DNA from: CADEDH01 sp039201605
GTDB lineage: Bacteria > Actinomycetota > Acidimicrobiia > Acidimicrobiales > SZUA-35
DNA: 64,000 nt
Direction of reading: 5' to 3'
Assembly: GCA_039201605.1 (NCBI GenBank)
Contig: JBCCRO010000002.1
Span: 1 to 64,000, forward strand
In this document: positions 1 to 7,948 of the stretch, one piece after another
How positions within the stretch are numbered: the stretch's first letter is position 1
Layout of the letters: the number at the start of each line of letters is the position of its first letter
The notes under the pieces: model-generated
The model's database searches: none
The model's input: only the letters and a program-made list of their open reading frames with translations
Told to the model about the DNA's origin: nothing
Translations under genes and position numbers: made by a program

Positions 1-1
1 G

Positions 2-718
2 GCCGCTGTCGACACCGCCCTCGGCCCCACCACCCCCCGCGACCAGATCGCCGCCACCCCCCACCCCCCCCGCGCCGCCACCACCACCGACGACGCAACC
101 GCCACCACGGACGGCGCCGCTGCGGTCTCCGCCCCCACCACGGACGGCACCACCACGGCCGGCGCCGCCGCGGTCTCCGCCCCCACCACGGACGGCGCCG
201 CTGCGGACGGCGCCGCTGCGGGCTCCGCCGCACCCGCCTATGCCGCCAGCGTGGTGACCGGGGGTTTCTCCGGCACGGTCAACGCCCGCGCCAACGGCCT
301 GCGGTTCCCGCCCGGCCAACAGCGCTACACCGTCGCCACCCTCCTCGAGCTGCCCCGCCTGGAAGCGGTTGAGATCTACCTCACCGTCGACGGCGAGGAG
401 CACGAGCTGTCGTCGGCCATGTTCGCCGTGGCCAACACCCGCTATTTCGGCGGCGGCATGGCCATCTGCCCCGACGCCGACCCCACCGACGGCCTGCTCG
501 ACGTCACCGTGGTCGGCCCCGTCGGGGCCCTGACCCTGGCTCGGGTGCTGCCGACCGTGTTCAGCGGCCGCCACGTCACGCACCCGAAAGTGACCACCTA
601 CCGCGGCGCCGAGGTGCGAATCGCAACGGACAGTGACCTGTGGGCCGACGGCGAGCCTTTCGGCGGGCAGACCTTCACGGCGGCCCGAGGGGTGCTCCAC
701 GTGGCGACTACTCTGTAA
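2..718 (+). CDS. Diacylglycerol kinase family protein, 3' part only
   Basis: The gene enters from outside the window and its frame is open from base 2 to the TAA at 716-718. The last ~155 residues look like the C-terminal lobe of bacterial diacylglycerol/sphingosine (DagK/YegS-type) lipid kinases. They include an RANGLRF stretch, an FGGGM.I.P.A motif followed by DG.LD, and a terminal DGE/DSDLWADGE stretch. Such enzymes phosphorylate membrane lipids at the cytoplasmic face. The catalytic N-terminal lobe is outside the window. Upstream of the conserved lobe lies an Ala/Thr/Gly-rich insert of roughly 70-80 residues. It contains a 27-bp direct repeat (122-148 and 170-196) that is unusual for this fold. 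Family assignment is good; the substrate is not known. Confidence 0.75.
   Translation, partial: AAVDTALGPTTPRDQIAATPHPPRAATTTDDATATTDGAAAVSAPTTDGTTTAGAAAVSAPTTDGAAADGAAAGSAAPAYAASVVTGGFSGTVNARANGLRFPPGQQRYTVATLLELPRLEAVEIYLTVDGEEHELSSAMFAVANTRYFGGGMAICPDADPTDGLLDVTVVGPVGALTLARVLPTVFSGRHVTHPKVTTYRGAEVRIATDSDLWADGEPFGGQTFTAARGVLHVATTL
122..196. repeat. 27-bp direct repeat inside kinase insert
   Basis: Two copies of a 27-bp sequence beginning GCGGTCTCCGCC and ending ACGGACGGC occur at 122-148 and 170-196, a period of 48 bp that keeps the reading frame. Shorter GACGGCGCCGCTGCG repeats flank them. They encode the Ala/Thr-rich linker of the partial lipid kinase gene, so the linker probably grew by in-frame slippage. 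Confidence 0.7.
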
Positions 719-742
719 GCCTCTTCCTCACCGGAGGGAAAG

Positions 743-3031
743 GTGTCCGATAGCGAGTCGACAGCAGCAACGTCGCCCACGGGTGACACTTCGTCGACCC
801 CCGAAACCGGCGTGCCGTCGCCCACACCCGGCCAGGCCCCGAAGGTCGAATCGCCACCCCTGCCGCCGCTGGCCGAGAACGGTCGGTCTGCGGCCGAGCC
901 CACCCGCAAAGTGCCCCTCCTCAGCGAGGGCGGCCCGCCCGCTCCGACCACGTCGTCGGGGCCCTCCGGGGCGCCGCCCGTCGACGCCCCCACCGGCGAC
1001 ACCACCGACGGTGAGGAGCTGCCGGTGCCGCCGCCCATCCGGCCAAGCACGGGCCCCGTCGGCTACCCGCCCAAGCCCGACGGCGTGGCCCGCCGGGGTC
1101 CGACCGCCCAGGGCTACGCCCCGATGCCCGACGTCGTCCCCTCGCCCCACCCCCTCGATGGCGGCCCCATCCCCACCCCGGGACGGGCGGCGGACCGCTA
1201 CGGCGACGAGGACCTGGCGCTCGACGCCGGGCGTGACGAATCACTGTTCGACGGTCAGGCCACCGTCACCCCGCCTTTGGTGCGGGAGGACGACCACCAC
1301 ACCATCATCGACCTCGACGGCGATCGGGACGACGAGGACTCCATCCTCGGCCCCATCGAGCAGTTCGACGTCGAGAACGCCGTCGATTACGACGACGAGG
1401 AGGATGGGACCCGCAGCGGGTTCTCCGGGCGCCGGCTGGCCGCCGTCGGCGCCGTCGTCCTGCTGATCGGCGCTGGGATCGCCTTCGTGGCCAACATCAG
1501 CCGCGGCGGAGACGACGGCGGCGACGGGCCCTCGGTCGACCTGCTGGCCCAGGCCACCGTCCAGATCGTCGGTCTCGACCCCGACGGCAACGGTCTGTGT
1601 TCGGGTTCGGGCACCTTCGTGTCGACCCAGGGCATGATCCTGACCAACGCCCACGTGGTCACCCGGGACTCGGTCTGTGATTTCGACTCGCTCGGTATCG
1701 CCGTCACCTCCGACTCCGGTCGCCCGCCCGATCTCCTCTACGGGGCCGAGCTGTTGGCGGTGGACAACGACCTCGACCTCGCCGTGCTCATGGTCGGCGA
1801 ACCCCTCGACGACGGCGCCGTCGGGATGTCCGAGTTCCCGGCCATGACGCTGGGCGACAGCGACGAACTGATGATCGGCGACGACCTGCGCATCCTCGGC
1901 TACCCCGAGATCGGGGGTGAGACGATCACCTTCACCAACGGCTCGGTGAGCGGATTCACCGCCCAGGCCGGAATCGGCGACCGGGCCCTGATCAAGACCG
2001 ACGCCACCATCGCCGGTGGCAACTCGGGCGGCGCCGCCGTCGACAACGACGGCAGCCTCATCGGCATCCCCACCAAGGCCCGGGCCAGTGAGAGCGGCCC
2101 CGCCGTCGACTGCCGCCCCCTGGCCGACACCAACACCGACGGCCAGGTCGACGAGGCCGACAACTGCGTCCCCATCGGCGGCTTCCTCAACGGCCTCCGC
2201 CCGATCAATCTGGCCAAGCCCCTGATCGATCGGGCCGGGTCGGCCAACCCGCAGGTTCTGGAACCGGCCAAGCCCGACGTCGAGGTCGACCTCGACACCG
2301 TGGTGATGAGCCGCCCCCGCGTCAGTCTGGGCGAGGCCGACAACGCCCCGGTCGAGGTGGTGCGCTCGGCCATCGGCGGCATCGAGGAGCTGTGCCTCTT
2401 CGTCGACTGGGAGGGCATCCCCGACGGCGCCGAGTGGGACGGCCTCTGGTACCTCGACAAGGAACTGGTGGAGGACTTCAGCCTCGTCGGCCAGACGTGG
2501 GACTTCGGCTCCGTCGGCAACAATTTCTGGATGTGCGCCATCGACGGCGACGACGGCCTCGACCCCGGGCTCTACGAACTCGGCTTCTTCCTCGCCGGGG
2601 AGCTGGTGTTCGCCGAGGGGATCGTGGTCACGGCCGAGCCGGTGCCCGTGTTCGCCACCACCTGGGAGAACACGACCGACGTCGACATCTGCGGCCTTGC
2701 CGTCAACCCCCTCGGCTCCGGCCCGGCCGGGCTGAACGAGCTCGAACCCAGTGCCGTGATCCCACCCGGCGACACGGTCACCCTCGATCTCGCCGCCGGC
2801 GACGCCGTGGTCGAGGCCTACGACTGCGGCGGCGAGGTGGTCGCCGACTCCGGAGGTGGAGCCCTCCAGATCGTGGAGGACCGCATCTACACCATCGAGG
2901 CCCCGGCCGGTCCCGAGACCAGCGCGGACGGCACCGGCGCGACCGAGGAGCCGGACGCCGACGGCGACGCCGACACGGCCAACGCCGAGGACGGCGCCGA
3001 CCAGGAGGCCACCGACACCGCCGACGGGTAG
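743..3031 (+). CDS. Membrane-anchored trypsin-like serine protease (HtrA-like)
   Basis: This 762-residue protein starts at a GTG preceded by GGAGG at 733. Residues 1-230 are Pro-, Gly- and acid-rich and probably disordered in the cytoplasm. One hydrophobic segment (~231-253) is followed by an external S1-type protease domain. The catalytic triad is readable: His in LTNAHVV (~302), Asp in NDLDLAVL (~343) and Ser in GGNSGGA (~426). A further ~300 residues contain Cys-bearing beta-rich segments and end in an Asp/Ala/Thr-rich tail. No PDZ domain is obvious, unlike classical DegP. It probably degrades or processes envelope proteins, though the substrate is unknown. It follows the lipid kinase gene in the same direction after a 24-bp gap. 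Confidence 0.85.
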   Translation: MSDSESTAATSPTGDTSSTPETGVPSPTPGQAPKVESPPLPPLAENGRSAAEPTRKVPLLSEGGPPAPTTSSGPSGAPPVDAPTGDTTDGEELPVPPPIRPSTGPVGYPPKPDGVARRGPTAQGYAPMPDVVPSPHPLDGGPIPTPGRAADRYGDEDLALDAGRDESLFDGQATVTPPLVREDDHHTIIDLDGDRDDEDSILGPIEQFDVENAVDYDDEEDGTRSGFSGRRLAAVGAVVLLIGAGIAFVANISRGGDDGGDGPSVDLLAQATVQIVGLDPDGNGLCSGSGTFVSTQGMILTNAHVVTRDSVCDFDSLGIAVTSDSGRPPDLLYGAELLAVDNDLDLAVLMVGEPLDDGAVGMSEFPAMTLGDSDELMIGDDLRILGYPEIGGETITFTNGSVSGFTAQAGIGDRALIKTDATIAGGNSGGAAVDNDGSLIGIPTKARASESGPAVDCRPLADTNTDGQVDEADNCVPIGGFLNGLRPINLAKPLIDRAGSANPQVLEPAKPDVEVDLDTVVMSRPRVSLGEADNAPVEVVRSAIGGIEELCLFVDWEGIPDGAEWDGLWYLDKELVEDFSLVGQTWDFGSVGNNFWMCAIDGDDGLDPGLYELGFFLAGELVFAEGIVVTAEPVPVFATTWENTTDVDICGLAVNPLGSGPAGLNELEPSAVIPPGDTVTLDLAAGDAVVEAYDCGGEVVADSGGGALQIVEDRIYTIEAPAGPETSADGTGATEEPDADGDADTANAEDGADQEATDTADG

Positions 3032-3061
3032 GCCCGTCGGTACCGCACCGGTATCGGCCGC

Positions 3062-3211
3062 GCCCCCGCCGTCGGGTCGGGGTCGGCTGGACTGTGCCCC
3101 CGCCGTCGGGTCGGGGTCGGCTGGACTGTGCCCCCGCCGGCGGGTCGGGGTCGGTCGGACTGTGCCCCCGCCGTCGGGTCGGGGTCGGTCGGACTGTGCC
3201 CCCGCCGTCGG
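3062..3211. repeat. 34-bp tandem repeat, four copies plus a partial
   Basis: Units start at 3062, 3096, 3130 and 3164, with a partial fifth copy from 3198. Each reads GCCCCCGCCGTCGGGTCGGG followed by GTCGGCTGGACTGT, with one or two substitutions in units 3 and 4. The array fills the gap between the convergent protease and arfB genes. No gene or obvious terminator is visible in it. It probably arose by replication slippage and could vary in length between strains. Confidence 0.9.
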
Positions 3212-3267
3212 AGTCACGGGGGACCGCGGCGGCGCACCGGCGTCGAGGTCGGACGGTGATCGGCCGG

Positions 3268-3690
3268 TCAGTCCTCGCGGTCGGGCTTGGACCGGTTGGC
3301 CTTCAACCGGGACCGGCGGCGCTTGTCGTCGACCCGCCGTTGGCGAGCCCGCTTGGACGGGCGGGTGGCCTTGCGGGCCTTGGGCACATGGAGCGCTCCC
3401 CGCAGCCGTTCGGCCAGACGCTGTCGGGCCAGCTCGCGGTTGCGGGTCTGGGATCGTGTGTCGTCGGCCACCACCGTCACCACTGCGCCGAGCGCCTTCA
3501 ACAGCCGCTCCCGCTGGGCGTCGCTGAAGGCGATCGAGCGGGCGACGTTGAAGGTCAACTCGGCCCGGGTGTTCGAGGTGTTGGCGTGCTGACCGCCCGG
3601 CCCGCCCGATGGTGCGAAGCGCCACGACAACTCACGCTCGGGCACCCGCACCCGGGCGGTCACCTCCAGCGAGCCGTCGTCGGTCACCAC
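3268..3690 (-). CDS. arfB: Alternative ribosome-rescue factor ArfB (peptidyl-tRNA hydrolase)
   Basis: This 140-residue protein carries the class I release-factor catalytic loop GGPGGQHANT near residues 29-38. It ends in a long Arg/Lys-rich tail (~105-140) of the kind that occupies the empty mRNA channel in ArfB (YaeJ). It lacks the codon-recognition domains of RF1/RF2, matching the ~140-residue length of ArfB. The role known for the family is hydrolysis of peptidyl-tRNA on ribosomes stalled without a stop codon. It starts at GTG 3690, 8 nt after the stop of the upstream gene on the same strand, so the two may be cotranscribed. Confidence 0.9.
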   Translation of the reverse strand: MVTDDGSLEVTARVRVPERELSWRFAPSGGPGGQHANTSNTRAELTFNVARSIAFSDAQRERLLKALGAVVTVVADDTRSQTRNRELARQRLAERLRGALHVPKARKATRPSKRARQRRVDDKRRRSRLKANRSKPDRED

Positions 3691-3698
3691 GTCCCCGG

Positions 3699-4481
3699 TC
3701 AGACCCGGGGCGAGATCGAGACCCCACCCACGTCGTCGCTGGCCTCGCAGGTGATGGCGCCGTTGCCCACCGAGAGCTCAACGCCCTCGTCGAGCTCGAT
3801 GTCGGCCGGATCGCTGAACAGCGGTTCACCGTCGATGGTGACCGTCAGCTTGTCCGGGTCGACCCCTTGGTCGATCAGCTGCTGGCGGTAGGCGTCGACG
3901 AGGATGCCCTCGGTCACCGCGTAGGCGGTCCGCATGCACTCGCTCGATCCGATCACGTTCTGAGCGTAGGCGTAGGTGAGGGGGGTGAGCCCGAGATTGT
4001 CGTCGACCCAGGGGGCCACGTCGGTCAGCTTGCCCACGAAGCCCTGATCGACCTCGAGGCTCTCGACGGTGGCCACGGCGTCGACCCGGGGCCGAACGAA
4101 CACGATCGAGGTGCCGTCGATCACGACGTCGGTCGTGCCGTCGGTGTGGTGGGTGACGGTGGCCGAGCTGCCGTCGACGCAGGTGTCGACATCGCCGACG
4201 GCGTCGAGGGTGACGCGGTCGGTGCGGTACACGACGCCGAAGGCGGTGTGGTCCTTCACCGCCTCGACCGGTACGGCGGCGTGCACCCGGGCCCGGCAGT
4301 CGAGGCTGATGGGCTCGACGGCGGTGATGCGGGCCTCCTCGGGAAGGGTCACCTTGACATCGACGGCGGTGAAGTCGGGAAAGTCGGGTCCGTTGAAACG
4401 GAGTAGGCCACTCTGACCGGCGGCGATGCCGACGGCGATCAGCAGGGCTCCCGCCATGACGGCGGCAACCAGTCGTTGCAT
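3699..4481 (-). CDS. Membrane-anchored protein of unknown function (DUF4230-like)
   Basis: The ATG at 4481 is preferred over an upstream in-frame start because it is preceded by AGGAGG at the right spacing. The resulting 260-residue protein opens with a single hydrophobic segment (residues ~4-22), a signal anchor or uncleaved signal peptide. The rest appears extracytoplasmic, with three separated Cys residues. It contains a stretch alternating Val-rich strands and ending in VRPRVDAVA, followed by a helical part. The overall pattern recalls DUF4230 proteins, but I am not sure of this. The gene lies just upstream of arfB. No function can be proposed. Confidence 0.7.
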   Translation of the reverse strand: MQRLVAAVMAGALLIAVGIAAGQSGLLRFNGPDFPDFTAVDVKVTLPEEARITAVEPISLDCRARVHAAVPVEAVKDHTAFGVVYRTDRVTLDAVGDVDTCVDGSSATVTHHTDGTTDVVIDGTSIVFVRPRVDAVATVESLEVDQGFVGKLTDVAPWVDDNLGLTPLTYAYAQNVIGSSECMRTAYAVTEGILVDAYRQQLIDQGVDPDKLTVTIDGEPLFSDPADIELDEGVELSVGNGAITCEASDDVGGVSISPRV

Positions 4482-4624
4482 GGGGGTTCCTCCTGCCCCA
4501 CACGGGATTCGGGCGGGGGCGAGTAAGGAGACGCCGGAGAGGGCGAAAAAGTCGCGAGCAACACTCGCACCCACGAAATCGTGACCCCGGCCGAACCTCG
4601 GGGCCCGTAGAATGCTCCTCCGAC

Positions 4625-5470
4625 ATGCAGACCGACGCCAGCACCCCGAAGAAGCAGAAACGACCGCCCCGGGGCTTCGTCGCGCACACCAGCGAGCTGC
4701 CGGCCGACGAGCGGCGCCGCATCCTGATCGAGGCTCTCTCGGCCGACGATCCGACCGACGATCTGTGGCGGCTGTGCGACTCCGGCCTGGCCGGTGAGGT
4801 CGTCCCCGAGTTGCCGGCGCTGCGTCTCGAGCAGGATCCGATCCACCGCCACAAGGACGTGCTGGCCCACACCATCGCCGTGACGGCCAAGACCAAGCCC
4901 GACGTCGTGCTGCGGCTGGCCGCGCTGTTCCACGACATCGGCAAGCCCGCCACCCGATCCTTCGAGCACGGTGGCGTCACCTTCCGCCACCACGAGGCGG
5001 TGGGGGCCAAGATCACCCGGGCCCGCATGCGGGAGATGGGCTTCGAGGAGCTGCTGGTCAAGGACGTCACCGAGCTGGTCCGGCTGTCCGGTCGGTTCAA
5101 GGGCTACGCCGACGGTTGGTCCGACTCCGCCGTCCGCCGCTACGCCCGCGACGCCGGGCACCTGCTCGGTCACCTCAACCAGCTCGTCCGCTGCGACTGC
5201 ACCACCCGCAACCGGGCCAAGGCCGATCGCCTGCAGCGCCAGATCGACGAGCTGGAGGAGCGGATCGTCGACCTCGCCCGGGAGGATCGTCGCGCCGCCG
5301 AGCGGCCCCAGCTCGATGGGCAGGCCGTGATGGCCCATCTCGACATCCCGGGCGGTCCCCAGGTGGGCAAGGCGCTGGCCTTCCTGCTCGAGATCAAGCG
5401 GGCCGAGGGGGTCCTGCCCGACGACGAGATCCGGGCCCGCCTCGATGCCTGGTGGGCCGAGCAGCGGTGA
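4625..5470 (+). CDS. HD-domain protein equivalent to the C-terminal half of CCA tRNA nucleotidyltransferase
   Basis: The 281-residue protein matches the HD phosphohydrolase and helical tail seen in the C-terminal half of actinobacterial CCA-adding enzymes. It has HKDVLAHT and the metal-binding HD motif LFHDIGKP (~residues 103-110). It also has FRHHEAVGA, WSDSAVRRYARDAG, RCDCTTRN and a final KALAFLLEIKRAEG helix. The nucleotidyltransferase head (G-S-X9-DXD) is absent: only ~60 non-matching residues precede the HD region, whereas full-length enzymes have about 450-500. It may act as a phosphatase or phosphodiesterase, alone or with a separate head protein. A TAGAAT -10-like box at 4608 lies 11 nt before the ATG, suggesting a very short leader. 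Confidence 0.8.
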   Translation: MQTDASTPKKQKRPPRGFVAHTSELPADERRRILIEALSADDPTDDLWRLCDSGLAGEVVPELPALRLEQDPIHRHKDVLAHTIAVTAKTKPDVVLRLAALFHDIGKPATRSFEHGGVTFRHHEAVGAKITRARMREMGFEELLVKDVTELVRLSGRFKGYADGWSDSAVRRYARDAGHLLGHLNQLVRCDCTTRNRAKADRLQRQIDELEERIVDLAREDRRAAERPQLDGQAVMAHLDIPGGPQVGKALAFLLEIKRAEGVLPDDEIRARLDAWWAEQR

Positions 5471-5501
5471 GGGTCCGTTTCGACGCGGGGAGGGGCGGCC
5501 G

Positions 5502-5801
5502 TTGAGCGAGTTCACCGACGCCGTCGTCGCCGTGCTGCGCACCACCGAGCCGGGCGACGTTCTCAGCTACGGCGACGTGGCGGCCGAGGCCGGTCATCCC
5601 GGCGCCGCCCGCGCCGTGGGCAACGTGTTGGCCACCGTTCCCGATCTGCCGTGGTGGCGGGTGGTGACCGCCACCGGCCGCCTCATCCCCCACGATCCCG
5701 AGCGCCAGGCCGCGCTGCTGGCCGACGAAGGCGTGTCGTGCGAGAACGGGCGGGTCCTCGTCCCGGAGCAGGACGACGACGCCCACCGCTACGTCGACTA
5801 G
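5502..5801 (+). CDS. Alkyltransferase-like protein (ATL), MGMT fold without catalytic cysteine
   Basis: The 99-residue product has the DNA-binding helix-turn-helix core of O6-alkylguanine-DNA alkyltransferases: VLSYGDVAAEAGHPGAARAVGN, then LPWWRVV. The active-site PCHR is replaced by PWWR, so no alkyl transfer is possible. Proteins of this type bind alkylated guanine and hand the lesion to nucleotide excision repair. TTG 5502 is favoured because GGGGAGGGG lies just upstream. An upstream in-frame ATG at 5445 would overlap the HD gene. It follows the HD gene closely and is probably cotranscribed. Genuine Cys-containing MGMTs appear elsewhere in the window (30771 and 31262). Confidence 0.85.
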   Translation: MSEFTDAVVAVLRTTEPGDVLSYGDVAAEAGHPGAARAVGNVLATVPDLPWWRVVTATGRLIPHDPERQAALLADEGVSCENGRVLVPEQDDDAHRYVD

Positions 5802-5819
5802 CGGCGGGTCGCCACCCGG

Positions 5820-6836
5820 TCAGCGCAGGGGGTAGCCGTACCGCCGCAACAGGGGGGCGGTCATCGTGGTGACGACGCGGCGCTTCGACGGGTCGAGTTC
5901 GGTGCGCCAGGCGTCGTCGAGGCGCAGGGTCAGCTCGCGACCGCCGAAGCGCATCGGGTTCCCGGCGACCGAGTGCATCTCGGCGGCCACGGTGGCCCGA
6001 TCGCCGGCCAGGAAGCTCAGGTCGAGGGTCTCGGTGTCGAGATCGCACAGCTCGGCCACCGCCACCATCGCCGCCGCCGGGTCGGTGAGGACGTCCTCGT
6101 AGCGGAGCCGCAGCGTCGGTACTCGACGGCCGAGGGCCTCGAAGCCCAGGTTGTCGGTGACCCAGCGCAGCGCGGTCCGGCTCGGACGGTAGATCGGCAT
6201 CAACTCGCCGTCGCCGCCGTCGGCCGAGGCCGTCTCCGGGCGGGCCACCTCCTTGGTCCAGGAGTAGGCGACACCCCGAGGGTCGCGCACCAGGTGCAGC
6301 ACCCGCAGGTCGATGCGGTCGTCGAGAGCGAGGAGGGCCGCCGTCGACAGGTGCTTCGACGATTCGAGCAGCAGACCCGGGTGGTCGGTCACGGCCGACG
6401 ATGCCTCCAGCACGCTGACGAGGTGGTCGAGGTAGCGGCGCTCGGCCTCCGCCGTCCGGCCGGTGCGATGGGCCCGGGCGATGTGGGGCAGCCGTCGGCT
6501 GCGGTCGACCGACCATCGCAGGCCGATCACGTCCTCCAGGTCGACGTTATCCCACCCGCCGAACGCCTTCTCCCCCACGGCCCGCCAGCGGGGGCAGGTG
6601 AGGAACGGTTCGCCGCAGGCGCAGCGCTCGTTGTGAAGGACGCCCCGCTCCCACAGGTGGATGGTCTCACCCACCGATTCGGCTCCGGGAAGCTCGTTGA
6701 GCAGCAGTTCGACCAGGGTCGAGCCCGACCGTCCGAGCCCGCCGATGTACAGCACCTTCAGCCGGTCGGCCTCGGCCCGTCCCGCGGCGTCGGCGCTCCT
6801 GTCGGCGGCCGCGCCGGAGGGGGCGGTGTCGGTCAT
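5820..6836 (-). CDS. Sulfotransferase family protein
   Basis: The 338-residue protein has a PAPS-binding P-loop-like motif, YIGGLGRSGSTLVELLLN, near residues 30-46. It also has a 3'-phosphate-binding motif with LHLVRDPRGVAYSW in the middle, as in sulfotransferases that move sulfate from PAPS to a sugar, lipid or peptide acceptor. A Cys-containing CACGEPF..CPRW segment near residue 75 is characteristic of one bacterial subgroup. The ATG at 6836 overlaps the TGA of the upstream sulfotransferase gene (ATGA), implying translational coupling. The acceptor cannot be deduced from the sequence. Confidence 0.85.
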   Translation of the reverse strand: MTDTAPSGAAADRSADAAGRAEADRLKVLYIGGLGRSGSTLVELLLNELPGAESVGETIHLWERGVLHNERCACGEPFLTCPRWRAVGEKAFGGWDNVDLEDVIGLRWSVDRSRRLPHIARAHRTGRTAEAERRYLDHLVSVLEASSAVTDHPGLLLESSKHLSTAALLALDDRIDLRVLHLVRDPRGVAYSWTKEVARPETASADGGDGELMPIYRPSRTALRWVTDNLGFEALGRRVPTLRLRYEDVLTDPAAAMVAVAELCDLDTETLDLSFLAGDRATVAAEMHSVAGNPMRFGGRELTLRLDDAWRTELDPSKRRVVTTMTAPLLRRYGYPLR

Positions 6837-7759
6837 GTCCAGTGGAGGTCGCGGCCGACGAGCTCCTCGACGGCGGCGATGTCGGGGGCGAGCAGGTCGA
6901 GCAGGCGGGCCCGTTCGGCGTCGTCGACCTGCTTCTTGGCCACCTGGTTCCACCCGGCCAGCTCGGCGGGGAGGAACGACCGGAGGCCGAGGAAGTCGAG
7001 CACCTGGTCGTAGACCAGGCTCGGATCGGCGTACAGGTCCTCGGAGCGGAGCACGAGCACCTGATGCCGGGGGAACACCGCCAGCCAACGGCCGAGACCC
7101 CGGGCGTAGCGACTCTGGTCGACGTAGGAGTAGTGCTGGTGGGCGAAGCTCACGTAGGCCGGGTCGACGAGCATCCGCTCCTCCTCGCCACCGATCCGCC
7201 CCGCCTCGGCGGCCAGGGCGTCGGCGAAATCGAGCGGTTCGACCTGTTGCCGGTGGCGCTCGGCCCAATGGCCGTAGGTGCGATCGACGGGGTGGCGCAG
7301 CAGGGCGATCACCTTGGTCTCCGGCACCAGCTGTCGGGCCCGGGCGGCGGCGTGTGGATGGTGCAGGTAGTAGGGGGTGGCCTCGCCGACGACGAGGCGC
7401 TCACCGGCCACCCGCTCCCGCAGGGCGTGGGCGGCTCGGGTTGGGAAGTGGGAGCGGTACCAGCGATGCCCCCGTCCGTAGTTGACGTCGAAGTAGTAGG
7501 TGCCCTTGCGGGTCTCCGGCGCCGGGAACAGCGGGCGGACCTGCGGGTGGAGCAGCAGCCAGCGGGCGAGCGAGGTCGTGCCGCCCCGCTTGGTCCCGAT
7601 GATCAGGTAGTCGGGCTCGGCTCGCAGGCCGGCGGTCAGGGCGCCGAAGGTGCGGAAGCCGTCGAGGGCGCGGGCCCGAAGGACGGCCGGGAGGCCCTCG
7701 GGCTCGACATACCGGGCACCGTAGGGCGTCACGGCCGGGAGTCGGTCGACGGTGGTCAC
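6833..7759 (-). CDS. Sulfotransferase (heparan-sulfate sulfotransferase-like)
   Basis: The 308-residue protein begins, after ~50 residues, with YLIIGTKRGGTTSL, the PAPS 5'-phosphosulfate loop. It also has LLRHPVDRTYGHW, the 3'-phosphate-binding motif, typical of the heparan-sulfate-like Sulfotransfer families. A KGTYYFD stretch and a YVDQSRYARGL segment complete the usual order. It is the first gene of a two-gene unit: its stop overlaps the start of the next sulfotransferase. The two enzymes share little sequence outside the motifs, so they probably act on different positions or acceptors, perhaps of an exported glycolipid or polysaccharide. Confidence 0.88.
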   Translation of the reverse strand: MTTVDRLPAVTPYGARYVEPEGLPAVLRARALDGFRTFGALTAGLRAEPDYLIIGTKRGGTTSLARWLLLHPQVRPLFPAPETRKGTYYFDVNYGRGHRWYRSHFPTRAAHALRERVAGERLVVGEATPYYLHHPHAAARARQLVPETKVIALLRHPVDRTYGHWAERHRQQVEPLDFADALAAEAGRIGGEEERMLVDPAYVSFAHQHYSYVDQSRYARGLGRWLAVFPRHQVLVLRSEDLYADPSLVYDQVLDFLGLRSFLPAELAGWNQVAKKQVDDAERARLLDLLAPDIAAVEELVGRDLHWT

Positions 7760-7842
7760 CTGTGGCCATCGGCAGCAACGACACGGATTGGAGGAGGTCC
7801 GCCCCCGAGCGGCACGCCGCTGGTGTGACTAAGGAAACTTAA

Positions 7843-7863
7843 GTTGAGTGTTGTCAACTCAAG
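7843..7863. promoter_or_regulatory. HAIR operator (HspR binding site)
   Basis: The sequence GTTGAGT-N7-ACTCAAG fits the HAIR inverted repeat CTTGAGT-N7-ACTCAAG recognised by the actinobacterial heat-shock repressor HspR, with one mismatch in the first half-site. It overlaps the -35 region of the putative hsp20 promoter, so bound repressor would block RNA polymerase. Confidence 0.85.
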
Positions 7864-7879
7864 AATTCTGCCGTACTCT
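7851..7879 (+). promoter_or_regulatory. Putative housekeeping promoter of hsp20
   Basis: TTGTCA (7851-7856) and TACTCT (7874-7879) are separated by 17 bp, a reasonable -35/-10 pair. The -35 lies within the HAIR operator. Transcription would start near 7886, leaving a leader of about 60 nt before the GTG at 7949. Confidence 0.6.
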
Positions 7880-7948
7880 CGATGGAGTAGCAAGCGCTGG
7901 TCACCGGACCAGCACCCCTCAAACGCACCGATCTAGGAGTGTCCTTCC

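Noticed and set aside
1241..3625. A 794-residue open frame antisense to the protease and repeat region
   Set aside because: It is a GC-rich shadow of the protease gene, crosses the tandem repeat and has no recognisable domain.
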